Assembly (NCBI RefSeq): GCF_900163815.1
Contig: NZ_FUKO01000019.1
Location: 1-64,000 of the forward strand
Length of the DNA stretch: 64,000 bases
Direction: 5' to 3'
Source of the DNA: Microbacterium esteraromaticum
GTDB lineage: Bacteria; Actinomycetota; Actinomycetes; Actinomycetales; Microbacteriaceae
Under the pieces are notes generated by a model. The model worked only from the letters and a program-made list of their open reading frames with translations, was not told the origin of the DNA and made no database searches. The position numbers and the translations under genes were made by a program. Within the stretch, counting starts at the first letter, position 1; the number at the start of each line of letters is the position of its first letter. Positions 53,867 through 64,000 of this stretch are shown here, in pieces.

Positions 53867-55345
53867 TCAGATGCTGGCGCCGAAGAGCATCTCGATGGGC
53901 CCGCGGGCGAAGAAGATGAGGAAGCCGACTCCCACGATCCACAGCAGCGGGCTGATCTTCTTCGCGCGGCCCGAGAGTGCGTGGATGACGACCCAGCTCA
54001 CGAAGCCCGCGCCGATGCCATTGGCGATCGAATAGGTCAGCGGCATCACACTGACGGTGAGGAACACCGGCAGCAGCACGCGGAAGTCGCCGAAGTCGAT
54101 GAAGCGGATCTGGGCCATCATCATGGCACCGACGATGATCAGCGCTGCGGCTGCGATCTCGGTTGGAACGATCGAGGTCAGGGGAGTGAGGAACATCGCG
54201 AGCAGGAACACCACTCCGGTGACGACATTCGCCAAGCCGGTGCGCGCCCCCTCGCCGATGCCGGCGCCGGACTCGATGAACACGGTGCTCGACGACGACG
54301 AGGTGGCGCCACCGGCGATCGCGCCGACGCCCTCGACGATCAGTGCCGACTTGATGCGGGGGAAGTCGCCGTGCTCGTCGGCGAGGTTCGCTTCCTTCGC
54401 CAGCCCGGTCATGGTGCCCATGGCGTCGAAGAAGTTCGTGAACAGCAGGGTGAAGACGATCATCACCAGCGCGACGGAGCTGACCTTGCCGAGATCGAAT
54501 GCGAAGTCGACCTGGCCGATGATGCTGAGGTCGGGCAGGCTCACCGGCGAACCGTTCAGCGCGGGGACGGTGAGGCCCCAGCCGCCGGGGTTGACGACGT
54601 TGCCCTCGGCATCGAAGGTGCGCGGGCCGATCTTCCAGATGGCCTCGACGATCACGGCGAGCACGGTTCCGGTCACCAGACCGATGAGCATCCCGCCCTT
54701 GACTCGCAGCGCGACGAGGATGCCGGTGACGAGCAGAGTGATCACGAACAGCACGGTCGGGACCGTCGCGACGGAGCCGTTCACCCCGAGGCCGACCGGC
54801 GGTGAAGCGGAGCCGGTCGCGGTGACGAAGCCCGAGTTGACGAACCCGATGAAGGCGATGAACAGACCGATGCCGACCGTGATCGCGATCTTCAGCTGGA
54901 ACGGCACGGCATCGAAGATCGCCTTCCGCAGCCCGGTGGCAGCCAGCAGCACGATGAGCGCGCCATTGATCATGACCAGCGCCATCGCCTCGGGCCAGGT
55001 GACCTGGCCGACGACGCTGAACGCGACGAACGCATTGATGCCGAGCCCGGCGGCGAAGCCGAATGGCAGCCGGCTGATGAGACCGAACAGGATCGTCATC
55101 ACCCCGGCAGTGAGCGCGGTCGCCGCCCCCACCGCGCCGAAGTCGAGCATGTTGCCCGCGACGTCGGGCTTTCCAGACAAGATGATCGGGTTGAGGATGA
55201 CGATGTACGCCATCGTCACGAACGTGACGAGTCCACCGCGGATCTCGGCGCCGAAGCTCGATCCTCGCTTCGTGATCTCGAAGTAGCGATCGAGGGCGCC
55301 TGTGGGCTTGCTCTCGGTGTCTGGGTGCGCAGGGGCAGTTGTCAT
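53867..55345 (-). CDS. NCS2-family purine permease (AzgA-like)
   Basis: This 492-residue permease starts at ATG 55345 with GGAGGT. It has about twelve helices and the AzgA/PbuG-type features: FEITKRGSSFGAEIRGGLVTFVTMAYIVILNP near the start, INAFVAFSVVG and GAGIGEGARTGLANVVTG later. The branch imports adenine, guanine or hypoxanthine with protons, in contrast to xanthine/uric-acid or uracil members. Its position near purN/purH and the gua genes supports purine salvage. It is divergent from the DUF6350 gene with 92 bp between starts. Confidence 0.9.
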   Translation of the reverse strand: MTTAPAHPDTESKPTGALDRYFEITKRGSSFGAEIRGGLVTFVTMAYIVILNPIILSGKPDVAGNMLDFGAVGAATALTAGVMTILFGLISRLPFGFAAGLGINAFVAFSVVGQVTWPEAMALVMINGALIVLLAATGLRKAIFDAVPFQLKIAITVGIGLFIAFIGFVNSGFVTATGSASPPVGLGVNGSVATVPTVLFVITLLVTGILVALRVKGGMLIGLVTGTVLAVIVEAIWKIGPRTFDAEGNVVNPGGWGLTVPALNGSPVSLPDLSIIGQVDFAFDLGKVSSVALVMIVFTLLFTNFFDAMGTMTGLAKEANLADEHGDFPRIKSALIVEGVGAIAGGATSSSSSTVFIESGAGIGEGARTGLANVVTGVVFLLAMFLTPLTSIVPTEIAAAALIIVGAMMMAQIRFIDFGDFRVLLPVFLTVSVMPLTYSIANGIGAGFVSWVVIHALSGRAKKISPLLWIVGVGFLIFFARGPIEMLFGASI

Positions 55346-55437
55346 CGGGGAGACCTCCGCAGAAAAACCTATCGTGTCCGCGCTCTCGCGCGTGGCCGAA
55401 CTGAGCACGGCAGGACGCGTCGTAGGCTCGATTCGTC

Positions 55438-56706
55438 ATGCAACGTGTCATCGTCGTGCTCCTCGCTGCTCTCGACGCCGCCATCGCGGCCGTCGTGGGC
55501 ATCGTCGTCGTGCTTGCTCCGCTGACGTTGCTCTGGGTGCTGGCCTTCGGTCTCTCCGCCGACTGGGGCGCCCTGTGGCCCGTCAGCGGCACGCTCTGGC
55601 AGTTCGCCCACGGTGCGCCGCTCGATGTCGTGCTCCCGGATGAGCTGCTGTCGACTCTGGCGATCTCGAAGGATGCTGCGCACTTCGCGCTCTCCGTGCC
55701 GCCGCTGGCGATCATGGTGTTCACTCTGCTGTTCGCGGTGCGCTCCGGCCGACGCACCGCTGTTGCCGGCGCGTGGCCGACAGGCGTGGCTTCAGGCGCG
55801 ATCGCCTTCGCGGCCATCAGTGCGCTGATCGGCCTCACCGCGCACTCCGCCGTGCTGCGGGTCGAGCAGTGGGTCGCGATCGTCGTCCCGGCATCCGTCT
55901 ATCTGGTGGGCCTGCTGCTGGGGGCGGTGAAGCACGCCTGGTCCGAGGGCGACGACGGCATCATCGATCGCATCCACGATCTTGTGGACGGCTGGGGCGA
56001 CTGGGCGCCGGTGCCTGCTGAAGCGATGCGCGGTGCTGCTGCCGTCGTTATGGCGCTGACCGGTGCCGCCGCGATCGGATTCGCCGCGATGACGGTGCTG
56101 CGCGGGGGACAGGTGATCGCGCTGTTCGAGGCGGCGCACGTCGACATCCTCGGTGCGACCATGCTCACCATGGCCCACCTCGCCTATCTGCCGACGCTGC
56201 TGGTCTGGTCGGCGAGCTGGATCTCCGGCTCGGGCTTCGCGCTCGGGGCCGGCACGTCAGTGTCGCCGGTCGGAACCGAGCTGGGCGTCGTCCCCGGCAT
56301 CCCGGTGCTGGGGCTTCTTCCCGAGCATTCGTCGATGTGGATGCTGGTGATCGTGCTCGTGCCCATCGCCTGCGGCGCATTCGCCGGCTGGATCGTGCGC
56401 TCTCGCCTCGTCTGGGAGGGAACTGGCGCCGGCTACGGGCCGCGCGCTGCGATCGCTGCGGGGATCGCCGTGATCTCCGCCGGTGTGGTCGCCATCGCCG
56501 CCGTGCTGGCATCGGGGTCGCTCGGACCAGGTCGACTTGCCGAAGCTGGCCCTTCCGTCGGGCCGTTCGCTCTGGCCATCGGCATCGAGGTGCTCATCGG
56601 CTGCGGCATCCTGCTGCTGACCCCACGCCACCACGACGAGCTCGCCGAAGAGCGCACCGACCGGTGGCGGGCGGAAATGGACCAGCTCACCACCCCGGTA
56701 GACTGA
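55438..56706 (+). CDS. DUF6350 multi-pass membrane protein
   Basis: This 422-residue protein has around nine to ten hydrophobic helices and no recognised catalytic motif. [15 protein letters not shown] and [22 protein letters not shown] are in the loops. Membrane genes of the DUF6350 type sit directly before purN and purH in many actinobacteria, as here, four bases before purN. The C-terminus is charged ([14 protein letters not shown]). Function unknown; the linkage to purine genes is positional. Confidence 0.85.
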   Translation: MQRVIVVLLAALDAAIAAVVGIVVVLAPLTLLWVLAFGLSADWGALWPVSGTLWQFAHGAPLDVVLPDELLSTLAISKDAAHFALSVPPLAIMVFTLLFAVRSGRRTAVAGAWPTGVASGAIAFAAISALIGLTAHSAVLRVEQWVAIVVPASVYLVGLLLGAVKHAWSEGDDGIIDRIHDLVDGWGDWAPVPAEAMRGAAAVVMALTGAAAIGFAAMTVLRGGQVIALFEAAHVDILGATMLTMAHLAYLPTLLVWSASWISGSGFALGAGTSVSPVGTELGVVPGIPVLGLLPEHSSMWMLVIVLVPIACGAFAGWIVRSRLVWEGTGAGYGPRAAIAAGIAVISAGVVAIAAVLASGSLGPGRLAEAGPSVGPFALAIGIEVLIGCGILLLTPRHHDELAEERTDRWRAEMDQLTTPVD

Positions 56707-56710
56707 CCGG

Positions 56711-57292
56711 GTGCTGACGCTCGCCGTTCTGATCTCTGGGGCCGGTTCGAATCTTCGAGCCCTGCTCGAGGCTGCCAGCCACCCGGATTATCCCGCGCGC
56801 GTCGTCGTCGTCGGCGCTGACCGCGAGGCAGAAGGTCTGGCGCACGCGGAAGAGTTCGGCATACCGACTTTCACCGTGCCATGGGCCGCGCACACCAGTC
56901 GTGAAGCCTGGGGCGAGGAGGTCGCCGCTCAGCTGGACGTCTGGAACCCCGATCTCATCGTGCTGAGCGGTCTCATGCGGCTATTGCCGGCCGCCGTCGT
57001 CGCCCGCTACGCGCCGCGCATCATCAACACTCACCCCGCGTACCTGCCGGAGTTCCCCGGCGCGCACGGCGTGCGTGACGCGCTTGCAGCGGGTGCTGAG
57101 CAGACGGGCGCGAGCATCATCGTGATCGACGACGGCGTCGACAGCGGCCCGATCCTCGCCCAGGAGCGCGTCGCCGTGCTGCCGGGCGACACCGAGGCAG
57201 CGCTGCACGACCGCATCAAGCCGGTTGAGCGGCGTCTGCTCATCGACGTCGTGCGACGCATCGCCACCGGCGAGCTCGCCCTCACCCGTTGA
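56711..57292 (+). CDS. purN: Phosphoribosylglycinamide formyltransferase
   Basis: This 193-residue enzyme starts at a [16 protein letters not shown] binds the substrate phosphate. The catalytic Asn-His-Asp set is visible as [21 protein letters not shown] and [10 protein letters not shown]. It transfers a formyl group from 10-formyl-tetrahydrofolate in the third purine step. It lies 41 bp before purH. Confidence 0.95.
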   Translation: MLTLAVLISGAGSNLRALLEAASHPDYPARVVVVGADREAEGLAHAEEFGIPTFTVPWAAHTSREAWGEEVAAQLDVWNPDLIVLSGLMRLLPAAVVARYAPRIINTHPAYLPEFPGAHGVRDALAAGAEQTGASIIVIDDGVDSGPILAQERVAVLPGDTEAALHDRIKPVERRLLIDVVRRIATGELALTR

Positions 57293-57333
57293 TCATCCGG
57301 AACGACCGAACGACCAAACGAAGGAGCATCATC

Positions 57334-58941
57334 ATGGCCGGCCCTCGCTTAGACCCCTCGCTGTACCGTCACCGCGACACCGTGCCCGTGCGGCGCGCGC
57401 TCGTATCGGTGAGTGACAAGACCGGGCTTCTGGAGCTTGCCGAGGCTCTGGCCGGTGCTGGTGTCGAGATGGTATCGACCGGTTCGACCGCGCAGACCAT
57501 CCGCGATGCCGGCCACGAGGTCACCGACGTCGCCTCGGTCACCGGCGTGGCCGAGATGCTCGATGGTCGGGTCAAGACCCTGCATCCGAACGTGCACGGC
57601 GGCCTGCTGGCAGACCTGCGCCTCGAAGAGCACGAGCACCAGCTCGCCGACCTCGGCATCGAGCCCTTCGAACTCGTCGTCGTAAACCTGTATCCGTTCG
57701 TCGAGACCGTGGCCTCGGGCGCTGAGCCCGACGCCATCGTCGAGCAGATCGACATCGGTGGGCCCGCGATGGTGCGCGCCGCGGCGAAGAACCATGCGAA
57801 CGTGGCGATCGTCGTGTCGCCTGAGTCGTACCCGGCCATCATCGAGTCGGTGCAGGCCGGGGGCACCAGCCTTATTCAGCGCCGTGAGCTGGCGGCCCGC
57901 GCTTTCTCGCACACCGCCAATTACGACTCCGCGGTCGCGCAGTGGTTCGCCGAGGGCACGCTCGCCGAGGACGGCGACCTGCCCGCCCACCTGACAGTGA
58001 AGGCCGAACGTCTCGCCACGCTGCGCTACGGCGAGAACTCGCACCAGCGCGGCGCGATCTACACCCGCGCTGGCGGCCACGGCATCGCGCAGGCCACGCA
58101 GCTGCAGGGCAAGGAGATGTCGTACAACAACTACGTCGACGCGGATGCCGCCCTGCGCGCCGCCTACGACATGGTGCTGCCCGCCGTCGCGATCATCAAG
58201 CACGCGAACCCCTGCGGCATCGCCACGACCGCACCCAACGCCCTCGACCCGATCGCCAGCGCCCACCTGCGCGCCCACGAGTGCGACCCGGTATCGGCGT
58301 ACGGCGGCGTCATCGCGGCGAACGGCACCGTCACGCTGAAGATGGCCGAGAACCTGAAGGACATCTTCACCGAGGTCATCGTCGCCCCCGACTTCGAGCC
58401 GGCCGCCCGCGAGGTCTTCAAGGCGAAGAAGAACCTGCGGCTGCTGCAGCTGCCGGTCGACTGGCAGCAGGAGCGGATGGATGTGCGTCTCGTCTCGGGC
58501 GGCATGCTGCTGCAGGATGCCGATCGGTTCCCCGACGACATCGTCTCGGTGGCCAAGAACTGGGAGCTCGTCTCTGGTGAGCGCCCCGACGATGCCGAGA
58601 TGGAGAACCTCATCTTCGCGTGGAAGGCGTGCCGCGCGGTGAAGTCGAACGCGATCGTGCTCGCCAAGGACAATGCCACGGTCGGCGTCGGCATGGGACA
58701 GGTCAACCGGGTCGACTCCTGCCGCCTCGCCGTCGAGCGCGCCGGCGATCGCGCTGCGGGTTCGGTTGCGGCATCCGATGCCTTCTTCCCGTTCGCCGAC
58801 GGGCCGCAGGTGCTGCTCGACGCCGGTATCGCGGCGATCGTGCAGCCGGGTGGATCGGTGCGCGACAGCGAAGTGGTGGATGCTGCGCGCAAGGCGGGCG
58901 TGACGATGTTCTTCACCGGAGAGCGTCACTTCTTCCACTAA
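57334..58941 (+). CDS. purH: Bifunctional AICAR transformylase / IMP cyclohydrolase
   Basis: This 535-residue enzyme starts at the ATG at 57334 after AAGGAG. The cyclohydrolase part (1-200) includes [20 protein letters not shown] and [13 protein letters not shown]. The transformylase part has [21 protein letters not shown] (catalytic Lys-His) and [12 protein letters not shown], ending in the typical FTGERHFFH. It performs the last two steps of IMP synthesis. The tandem repeat at 58961 begins 19 bp after its stop. Confidence 0.97.
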   Translation: MAGPRLDPSLYRHRDTVPVRRALVSVSDKTGLLELAEALAGAGVEMVSTGSTAQTIRDAGHEVTDVASVTGVAEMLDGRVKTLHPNVHGGLLADLRLEEHEHQLADLGIEPFELVVVNLYPFVETVASGAEPDAIVEQIDIGGPAMVRAAAKNHANVAIVVSPESYPAIIESVQAGGTSLIQRRELAARAFSHTANYDSAVAQWFAEGTLAEDGDLPAHLTVKAERLATLRYGENSHQRGAIYTRAGGHGIAQATQLQGKEMSYNNYVDADAALRAAYDMVLPAVAIIKHANPCGIATTAPNALDPIASAHLRAHECDPVSAYGGVIAANGTVTLKMAENLKDIFTEVIVAPDFEPAAREVFKAKKNLRLLQLPVDWQQERMDVRLVSGGMLLQDADRFPDDIVSVAKNWELVSGERPDDAEMENLIFAWKACRAVKSNAIVLAKDNATVGVGMGQVNRVDSCRLAVERAGDRAAGSVAASDAFFPFADGPQVLLDAGIAAIVQPGGSVRDSEVVDAARKAGVTMFFTGERHFFH

Positions 58942-58960
58942 TCCCCACGCCGCACTCGCG

Positions 58961-59276
58961 ACAGCGCTCCGCGCTGCCGCGAGCCTCGGCGGCGCGGGGC
59001 CCCTCTACATGTCGATCGCTCTTGCGCTTCGCGCGGGGGACAGCGCTCCGCGCTGCCGCGAGCCTCGGCGGCGCGGGGCCCCTCTACATGTCGATCGCTC
59101 TTGCGCTTCGCGCGGGGGACAGCGCTCCGCGCTGCCGCGAGCCTCGGCGGCGCGGGGCCCCTCTACATGTCGATCGCTCTTGCGCTTCGCGCGGGGGACA
59201 GCGCTCCGCGCTGCCGCGAGCCTCGGCGGCGCGGGGCCCCTCTGCGGGTGGAGCGCTCTTGCGCTTCGCGCGGGGG
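58961..59276. repeat. Four tandem copies of a 79-bp unit after purH
   Basis: Copies begin at 58961, 59040, 59119 and 59198, and a partial fifth starts at 59277. The first three are essentially identical; the fourth differs in about a dozen bases around 59242-59255, where ACATGTCGATC becomes GCGGGTGGAGC. The unit holds the dyad AGCGC-TCC-GCGCT and long GC-rich runs. The unit length is not a multiple of three, so it does not encode a peptide repeat. It fills the purH-Lrp gap (58942-59422), which holds no gene. Confidence 0.95.
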
Positions 59277-59329
59277 ACAGCGCTTCGTTGTCGCGTGAGA
59301 AATCGTCGAGACCCCAACTTGCTGTCGAG

Positions 59330-59361
59330 ACCCCGGGCTGTGGGCGTCCGTAGCCCGGGGT
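59330..59361. terminator. Hairpin between the tandem repeat and the Lrp-type gene
   Basis: ACCCCGGGCT (59330-59339) pairs with AGCCCGGGGT (59352-59361) around a 12-base loop. GTCGAGACCCC occurs twice to the left (59307, 59324) and its complement-like GGGGTCTCGGC once to the right, so larger pairings are possible. It may end purH or the convergent Lrp-type gene. Confidence 0.55.
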
Positions 59362-59422
59362 GTCGGCGACAGGGCGGGGTCTCGGCGAAAAAGGGAGGGG
59401 GCGGGGAGTGCGTTCGGCGCCG

Positions 59423-59854
59423 TCAGACTGTGGCGGAGCTCAGCAGGATGCTGCTCTCGCTGTCGCGAATGCCGTCGATCTCGCGGATCGTGCCGAGGGT
59501 CTCGTCGAACGACGCCAGGCTGTCGCAGCTCACCTCGGCGACGAGATCCCAGCGGCCGTTCGTCGTGTGCAGCGCGGCGATCTGCGGCACACCCCGCAGG
59601 CTTCGGATGACTTCGCCGGTATTGCGCCCCTCCACGGCGATCAGCATGATCGCCCGCACGACGGATGCTGCTGAGGCGTCGCGCACCCGCACAGAGAAGC
59701 CGACGATCACCCCGCTGTCGATGAGGCGACGAAGACGACTGTCGACGGTTGCCCGGGTCACCCCCAGGCGTCGCGCGAGGTTCACGACCGATTCGCGACT
59801 GTTCGCGCGCAGCAGCGACAGCAGACGGCGATCGAGGTCATCGAGAGTGCTCAT
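59423..59854 (-). CDS. Lrp/AsnC-family transcriptional regulator
   Basis: This 143-residue regulator has an N-terminal helix-turn-helix (LDDLDRRLLSLLRANSRESVVNLARRLGVTRATVDSRLRRL) and a C-terminal RAM ligand domain (ALHTTNGRWDLVAEVSC). The ATG at 59854 is divergent from ornithine cyclodeaminase with 122 bp between. Such regulators usually control the adjacent amino-acid pathway in response to its substrate, here probably ornithine, arginine or citrulline. Confidence 0.92.
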   Translation of the reverse strand: MSTLDDLDRRLLSLLRANSRESVVNLARRLGVTRATVDSRLRRLIDSGVIVGFSVRVRDASAASVVRAIMLIAVEGRNTGEVIRSLRGVPQIAALHTTNGRWDLVAEVSCDSLASFDETLGTIREIDGIRDSESSILLSSATV

Positions 59855-59976
59855 GACACAAAATGTACAGCAAGGCTGAACACAGTGCGTGCTTGATGGC
59901 TCAAATGATCCATGTTGGTGATTGAAAGTGACAACGGAGTTTTCTAGCCTGGAAGCATCTAGTGAAGGGATGGGCG

Positions 59977-61014
59977 ATGGTCCGTTTTGTCGATGTTCCG
60001 AACATGCGCCGGTGGCTGATCGATACCGGCATCGAGTCCGCGATCTCAGGCATCGCCGACACCCTCGTGGAGGACTTTCTGCGGTGGCCGGAATTCGACA
60101 AGACCGCACGCGTCGCCAGCCACTCCGACATCGGAGTGATCGAGCTGATGCCGGCGAGCGACGGCCGACAGTACGGATTCAAGTACGTCAACGGTCACCC
60201 CAGCAACCCGGCTCGCGGACTGCAGACGGTGACCGCGTTCGGCGTGCTCGCTGACGTCGACAGCGGTTACCCGACGCTCTGGACCGAGATGACCATCCTC
60301 ACGGCGCTGCGCACCGCAGCCACCTCGGCGATGGTCGCCCGCGTGCTCGCACCCGCTGGAGCGACGACGATGGCGATGGTCGGCACCGGCAGCCAGTCCG
60401 AGTTCCAGGCACTGGGATTCCGCGCGCTGCTGGGTATCGATCGCCTGCGCGTTTGGGACACTGATCCCGAGGCACTCGATGTGTTCGAGGCGAACATGCG
60501 ACCGCTGGGCTTTGAGATCGTTCGCGCCGAGAGCGCCGCCGAGGCTGTCCAGGGGGCGCAGATCATCACCGTCTGCACCGCCGACAAGACCAACGCCACG
60601 GTGCTCACCGACGACATGGTGGGCCCCGGCGTGCACGTGAACGCGATCGGCGGCGACTGCCCGGGCAAGACCGAGCTCGACGCACGCATCCTGCTGCGCA
60701 GCGACATCTTCGTCGAGTACCCGCCTCAGACCCGCATCGAAGGCGAGATCCAGCAGCTCGATCCCGAGCACCCGGTCACCGAACTCTGGCAGGTGCTGCG
60801 CGGCGACGCCGCTGGTCGCACCTCCGCCGAGCAGATCACCATCTTCGACTCGGTCGGCTTCGCGATCGAAGACTTCTCGGCGCTGCGGTATCTCGACGCG
60901 GCCGTCGAAGGCACGGACTACTACACCGAGGTCGACATCATCGCCGAGCCTGAAGACCCCAAGAACCTCTTCGCGCTGGTGGCGCAGGGCGCTGCCGCGC
61001 CGAGCCTGGCGTGA
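59977..61014 (+). CDS. Ornithine cyclodeaminase family protein
   Basis: This protein has 345 residues from the ATG at 59977, where AAGGGA is well placed. The NAD-binding part has MAMVGTGSQSEFQALGFRALLGI; the substrate part has YGFKYVNGHPSNP with the Lys and Asn-Pro typical of the family, and VNAIGGDCPGKTEL with the catalytic Asp region. It converts ornithine to proline and ammonia. Its stop overlaps the GTG of the following CtlX-type gene. Confidence 0.93.
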   Translation: MVRFVDVPNMRRWLIDTGIESAISGIADTLVEDFLRWPEFDKTARVASHSDIGVIELMPASDGRQYGFKYVNGHPSNPARGLQTVTAFGVLADVDSGYPTLWTEMTILTALRTAATSAMVARVLAPAGATTMAMVGTGSQSEFQALGFRALLGIDRLRVWDTDPEALDVFEANMRPLGFEIVRAESAAEAVQGAQIITVCTADKTNATVLTDDMVGPGVHVNAIGGDCPGKTELDARILLRSDIFVEYPPQTRIEGEIQQLDPEHPVTELWQVLRGDAAGRTSAEQITIFDSVGFAIEDFSALRYLDAAVEGTDYYTEVDIIAEPEDPKNLFALVAQGAAAPSLA

Positions 61015-61928
61015 GGGCAGCATCCGCTCAAGCGCCGGGGGCCGTGGCGCTGATCCGACCGCATCACTTCCGTCCCAACCCGCAAACCGCGGCCGACAAC
61101 GCGTTTCAGAGCACTGCTGATCACGACGTCTCCACAGAGGCGTACGACGTGTGCACTCGCGTCGCCGAGCAGCTGCGCGAGGCAGGCGTGCGGGTGCATC
61201 TGTTCGAGGACGAGACGCACGAGCATCCCGACAGCGTCTTCCCGAACAACTGGTTCTCCACGCACGCGGGCGGCCGGGTGGCGGTGTACCCGATGTATGC
61301 GGCCAACCGCCGCGGTGAGCGTCGCCAAGATGTGATCGAGATGCTTAAGACCGAGTATCGCGTGCAGGAGGTCATCGACTACTCCGGCCTCGAGCCCGAC
61401 GATCTGTTCCTCGAGGGCACCGGCGCGATGGTGCTCGATCATGTGTCGCGGATCGCCTATGCCGTGCGCTCGAAGCGCTGCGACCCGGTGCTCGTCGAGC
61501 GCTTCTGCACCGTGTTCGGCTACGAGCCCGTGGTGTTCGACGCCGTCGATACGCACGGTGTGCCGATCTATCACACCAACGTGATGATGTGCATCGGCAC
61601 CGACATTGCCCTCATCGGCCTCGACGCGATCGTCGGAGATGCGCGGCGAGACGAGATCGCGCGCCGCATCCGCGAGACCGGACGCACCCTGATCCCGCTC
61701 ACCGCGGCGCAAGTGGCCGCATTCGCTGGCAATGCTCTCGAGGTGCGCGGCCACGGCGGAGAGCGGATCCTCGTGATCTCCGAGACCGGACACCGCAGTC
61801 TCACCGAGGAGCAGCTGAGCGTCCTGTCCGAATCATGCCGCATCCTGGTGCTCGATGTCGCGCCGATCGAACTCGCCGGCGGCTCAGTGCGCTGCATGAT
61901 CGCCGGCATCCACCTCGACCCGCGCTGA
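61011..61928 (+). CDS. ctlX: Amidinotransferase-fold hydrolase, CtlX-like (citrulline utilisation)
   Basis: This 305-residue protein starts at the GTG overlapping the cyclodeaminase stop. It has the guanidino-modifying fold: [52 protein letters not shown] with the catalytic His, and the nucleophile Cys in [10 protein letters not shown]. It matches the CtlX group that accompanies ornithine cyclodeaminase. The coupled pair would convert citrulline through ornithine to proline, controlled by the divergent Lrp-type regulator. The CtlX assignment rests on family resemblance. Confidence 0.87.
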   Translation: MRAASAQAPGAVALIRPHHFRPNPQTAADNAFQSTADHDVSTEAYDVCTRVAEQLREAGVRVHLFEDETHEHPDSVFPNNWFSTHAGGRVAVYPMYAANRRGERRQDVIEMLKTEYRVQEVIDYSGLEPDDLFLEGTGAMVLDHVSRIAYAVRSKRCDPVLVERFCTVFGYEPVVFDAVDTHGVPIYHTNVMMCIGTDIALIGLDAIVGDARRDEIARRIRETGRTLIPLTAAQVAAFAGNALEVRGHGGERILVISETGHRSLTEEQLSVLSESCRILVLDVAPIELAGGSVRCMIAGIHLDPR

Positions 61929-61999
61929 CAGCTTCCGGACGCCACCGTCGTGTCCGATTTCCGCCAGCTGAGCGGTTTCGGACGTGGCAGAGTGGAGTC

Positions 62000-63508
62000 A
62001 TGAGCAGCACCACGGACCACGATGAGCGCTACCGCGCGATCGTGGCGCGCGACACCCGCTTCGACGGGCAGTTCGTCACCGCCGTGCGCTCGACGGGCAT
62101 CTACTGCCGCCCCAGCTGCCCGGCGCGCACGCCGAAACCCGAGAACGTCACCTTCTACCCGACGAGTGCGGCCGCGCACGAAGCCGGCTACCGGGCATGC
62201 AAGCGCTGCCTGCCGGAAGCAGCCCCCGGGTCTCCGGCCTGGAATCTGCGCGGCGATGCTGCAGCCAGAGCGATGCGGCTGATCTCCTCCGGTGTCGTGG
62301 AGCAGGAGGGCGTACCGGGCCTCGCCGCGCGGCTGGGCTACTCGCCGCGGCACCTGACTCGACTGCTCACCGCCGAGCTCGGCGCAGGTCCGCTGGCGCT
62401 GGCCCGAGCTCATCGCGCGCACACGGCTCGGATGCTGCTGGTCGGCACGGACATGCCGATCTCCGAGGTCGCGTTCTCAGCGGGCTTCGCCAGCATCCGT
62501 CAGTGCAACGAGACGATCCGCGAGGTCTTCGAGATGACCCCGGGGCAGCTGCGCGAACGGCGTCGCACGCGGGGGCCCGACTCGGGAGCCGAGGCGGATG
62601 TGACCGGCATGATCGATCTGCTGCTGCCGCACCGCATGCCGATGGATGCCGCTGGCATCTTCGCCTGGATGGCGGCGCGCGCTCTGCCCGGCATGGAGGC
62701 CGCGACGGAGTCCTCCTTCGCGCGGAACCTGCGCATGCCGGGTGGCCCTGCGCACCTCGAGATCAGGCAGACCCCGGCGGGGCAACTCCGGTTGCGCGCG
62801 CGAGTGACTCGGCTCGGAGACGTGGCACCTCTCGTCGCCACCGCGCGTCGGCTGTTCGATCTGGATGCCGATCCGACAGCGGTGGATGCCGCCCTCGCCG
62901 CCCATCCGGAGCTCGGCCCTCGGGTGGCGGCCATACCCGGCATCCGCGTGCCCGGCGCCGCTGACCCGCACGAGATGCTCATCCGCGCGATGCTCGGGCA
63001 GCAGGTCTCCGTGGCGCGAGCGCGAGCGATGCTGACCGCGCTGACTGAACAGCTGGGGGAGCGCACCGTCGATGGCGGTCTGCTTTTCCCGACCATGGCG
63101 GCGATCGCCGAGCACGGTGCGGAGGTGCTGCGAGGCCCAGCCGCCCGCATCCGCGCCATCACCAATGCCGCGGCAGCTCTCGCCGACGGCTCGCTGATCC
63201 TCACCGTCGGCGACGACGGCGCCGAGCAGCGCGCGCGACTCATGGCGATGCCCGGCATCGGGTCGTGGACCGCCGATTATGTGCGGATGCGCGTGATCGG
63301 CGACCCGGATGTGTTCCTGCCCGGCGACGTCGCCGTGCGCGCCGGGGCTGTCGCCTGCGGCCTGCCCGGCGACGCAGCGCCAATGGCCGCTCGGGCCGAA
63401 CGCTTTGCCCCGTGGCGCAGCTACCTCACCGCGCATCTCTGGCGCGCGGCACCGGTGCGCCCGTCCCGCGCTGCGAAGCGCGAGCCCACCTCTCAGGAGT
63501 CCTCATGA
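62000..63508 (+). CDS. Ada-type regulator / AlkA 3-methyladenine DNA glycosylase fusion
   Basis: This 502-residue protein starts at the ATG at 62000 after GGAG. Residues 1-80 are an Ada metal-binding domain with four zinc cysteines ([20 protein letters not shown]). An AraC-type helix-turn-helix follows at about 95-190 ([34 protein letters not shown]). The rest is an AlkA glycosylase with the helix-hairpin-helix [15 protein letters not shown] and the catalytic Asp in LPGDVAVR. One protein thus senses methyl-phosphotriesters, regulates and excises alkylated bases. It overlaps the ogt start by four bases. Confidence 0.93.
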   Translation: MSSTTDHDERYRAIVARDTRFDGQFVTAVRSTGIYCRPSCPARTPKPENVTFYPTSAAAHEAGYRACKRCLPEAAPGSPAWNLRGDAAARAMRLISSGVVEQEGVPGLAARLGYSPRHLTRLLTAELGAGPLALARAHRAHTARMLLVGTDMPISEVAFSAGFASIRQCNETIREVFEMTPGQLRERRRTRGPDSGAEADVTGMIDLLLPHRMPMDAAGIFAWMAARALPGMEAATESSFARNLRMPGGPAHLEIRQTPAGQLRLRARVTRLGDVAPLVATARRLFDLDADPTAVDAALAAHPELGPRVAAIPGIRVPGAADPHEMLIRAMLGQQVSVARARAMLTALTEQLGERTVDGGLLFPTMAAIAEHGAEVLRGPAARIRAITNAAAALADGSLILTVGDDGAEQRARLMAMPGIGSWTADYVRMRVIGDPDVFLPGDVAVRAGAVACGLPGDAAPMAARAERFAPWRSYLTAHLWRAAPVRPSRAAKREPTSQESS

Positions 63509-64000
63509 CTGCACTCATCCAGACCCTCGCCACCCCCGACGGCGCACTCACGATCCTCGCGGATGCGGAGCAACGGGTGCTCGCTTCCGGGTGGACCGAC
63601 GACCACGAAGCCATCATCGCGCGAGTGCATCCGTCGTTGCGTCCGGGCGAGATCGTCGAGGGCGTGACGGATGCTGCCGACGCCGCACTCGCCTACTACG
63701 CGGGCGAACTGACGGCGATCGAGACCGTGCGCGTGCGCCAGCGCGGCACCGAACTGCAGCAAGCCGGATGGGCGGCGTTGCGGCGCATCGCGGCTGGAAG
63801 CCCGCTCACCTACAGCGAGTTCGCCATCGAGCTGGGCAGTCCGCAGGCGGTGCGCGCGGCGGCATCCATCTGCGCCCGCAACGCACCGGCGTTGTTCGTA
63901 CCCTGTCACCGCGTGCTGCGCGCAGACGGCTCCCTGGGCGGCTTCGCGTGGGGGCTGCCTGTCAAGCAGCGTCTGCTGGATCGCGAGAGCGCGGGGCGTT
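63505..64000 (+). CDS. ogt: Methylated-DNA-protein cysteine methyltransferase (partial)
   Basis: The ATG at 63505 overlaps the stop of the Ada/AlkA gene, and the window ends after about 165 codons without a stop, so the C-terminus is missing. The helix-turn-helix segment [20 protein letters not shown] and the active-site PCHRV with the acceptor Cys are present. It repairs O6-methylguanine and O4-methylthymine by irreversible methyl transfer. It forms an alkylation-repair operon with the preceding gene. Confidence 0.94.
   Translation, partial: MTALIQTLATPDGALTILADAEQRVLASGWTDDHEAIIARVHPSLRPGEIVEGVTDAADAALAYYAGELTAIETVRVRQRGTELQQAGWAALRRIAAGSPLTYSEFAIELGSPQAVRAAASICARNAPALFVPCHRVLRADGSLGGFAWGLPVKQRLLDRESAGR

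Noticed and set aside
53760..55838. 692-codon - strand frame across the purine permease gene
   Set aside because: It is in a different frame from the permease, is Arg/His-rich and crosses into the divergent DUF6350 gene.
58961..59276. CRISPR-like array after purH
   Set aside because: The copies are directly adjacent with no spacers and no cas genes are nearby.

Overview
The window is GC-rich chromosomal DNA from an actinobacterium, most likely Microbacteriaceae (a Microbacterium-like genus). That placement is inferred from base composition, frequent GTG/TTG starts, the neighbourhood DUF6350-purN-purH downstream of sucCD, a second guaB-family gene, split LigD-type polymerase and ligase genes, and a LATTG sortase signal. 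No rRNA, tRNA, insertion sequence, prophage or CRISPR array was recognised.

Positions 1-11.1 kb hold the most distinctive locus, a remodelled relative of the mycobacterial iniBAC locus. On the + strand lie a lysine-free Asn/Asp/Ser- and Gly-rich protein, a tiny acidic protein, and two translationally coupled dynamin-like GTPases (IniA- and IniC-like). Facing them on the - strand are a true IniB-type protein and a four-helix membrane protein; the last gene of this pair overlaps the IniC-like gene tail-to-tail by 180 bp. Further right, also on the - strand, are a membrane-anchored Hsp70-like protein with a Pro-rich tail and a large ATPase-type LuxR regulator. The two IniB-like proteins share a sequence module, and the DNA upstream of both carries the same composite element. 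This suggests one regulon and one envelope-associated assembly.

Positions 11-20 kb hold a RarD-like permease, a branched-chain amino acid ABC system (lipoprotein on +, livFGMH on -, with a shared terminator between them) and guaB. Positions 20-32 kb hold an OsmC protein, an MFS transporter coupled to a PLP-dependent decarboxylase-like enzyme, a DUF559 protein between short repeats, a guaB3-like gene coupled to a SURF1 gene, and a 1562-residue secreted nuclease/5'-nucleotidase with a sortase signal. Positions 32-46 kb hold DUF3817-guaA, a TPM-domain membrane protein, small membrane proteins, BI-1, a glycerophosphodiesterase, pcrA, a glutaminase-STAS fusion, an SseB protein and a heme oxygenase behind an iron-box-like palindrome.

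Positions 45.5-50 kb hold a LigD-type polymerase and an ATP-dependent ligase (end-joining repair), an FAD oxidoreductase, a cysteine-tailed unknown protein and a TetR regulator. Positions 50.8-59 kb hold sucCD, an SDR enzyme, a purine permease and DUF6350-purN-purH, followed by a 79-bp tandem repeat. Positions 59.4-64 kb hold an Lrp-type regulator facing ornithine cyclodeaminase and a CtlX-type hydrolase, then an Ada/AlkA fusion and an ogt gene cut by the window end. Purine metabolism recurs: guaB, guaB3, guaA, purN, purH and the permease all lie in this window.
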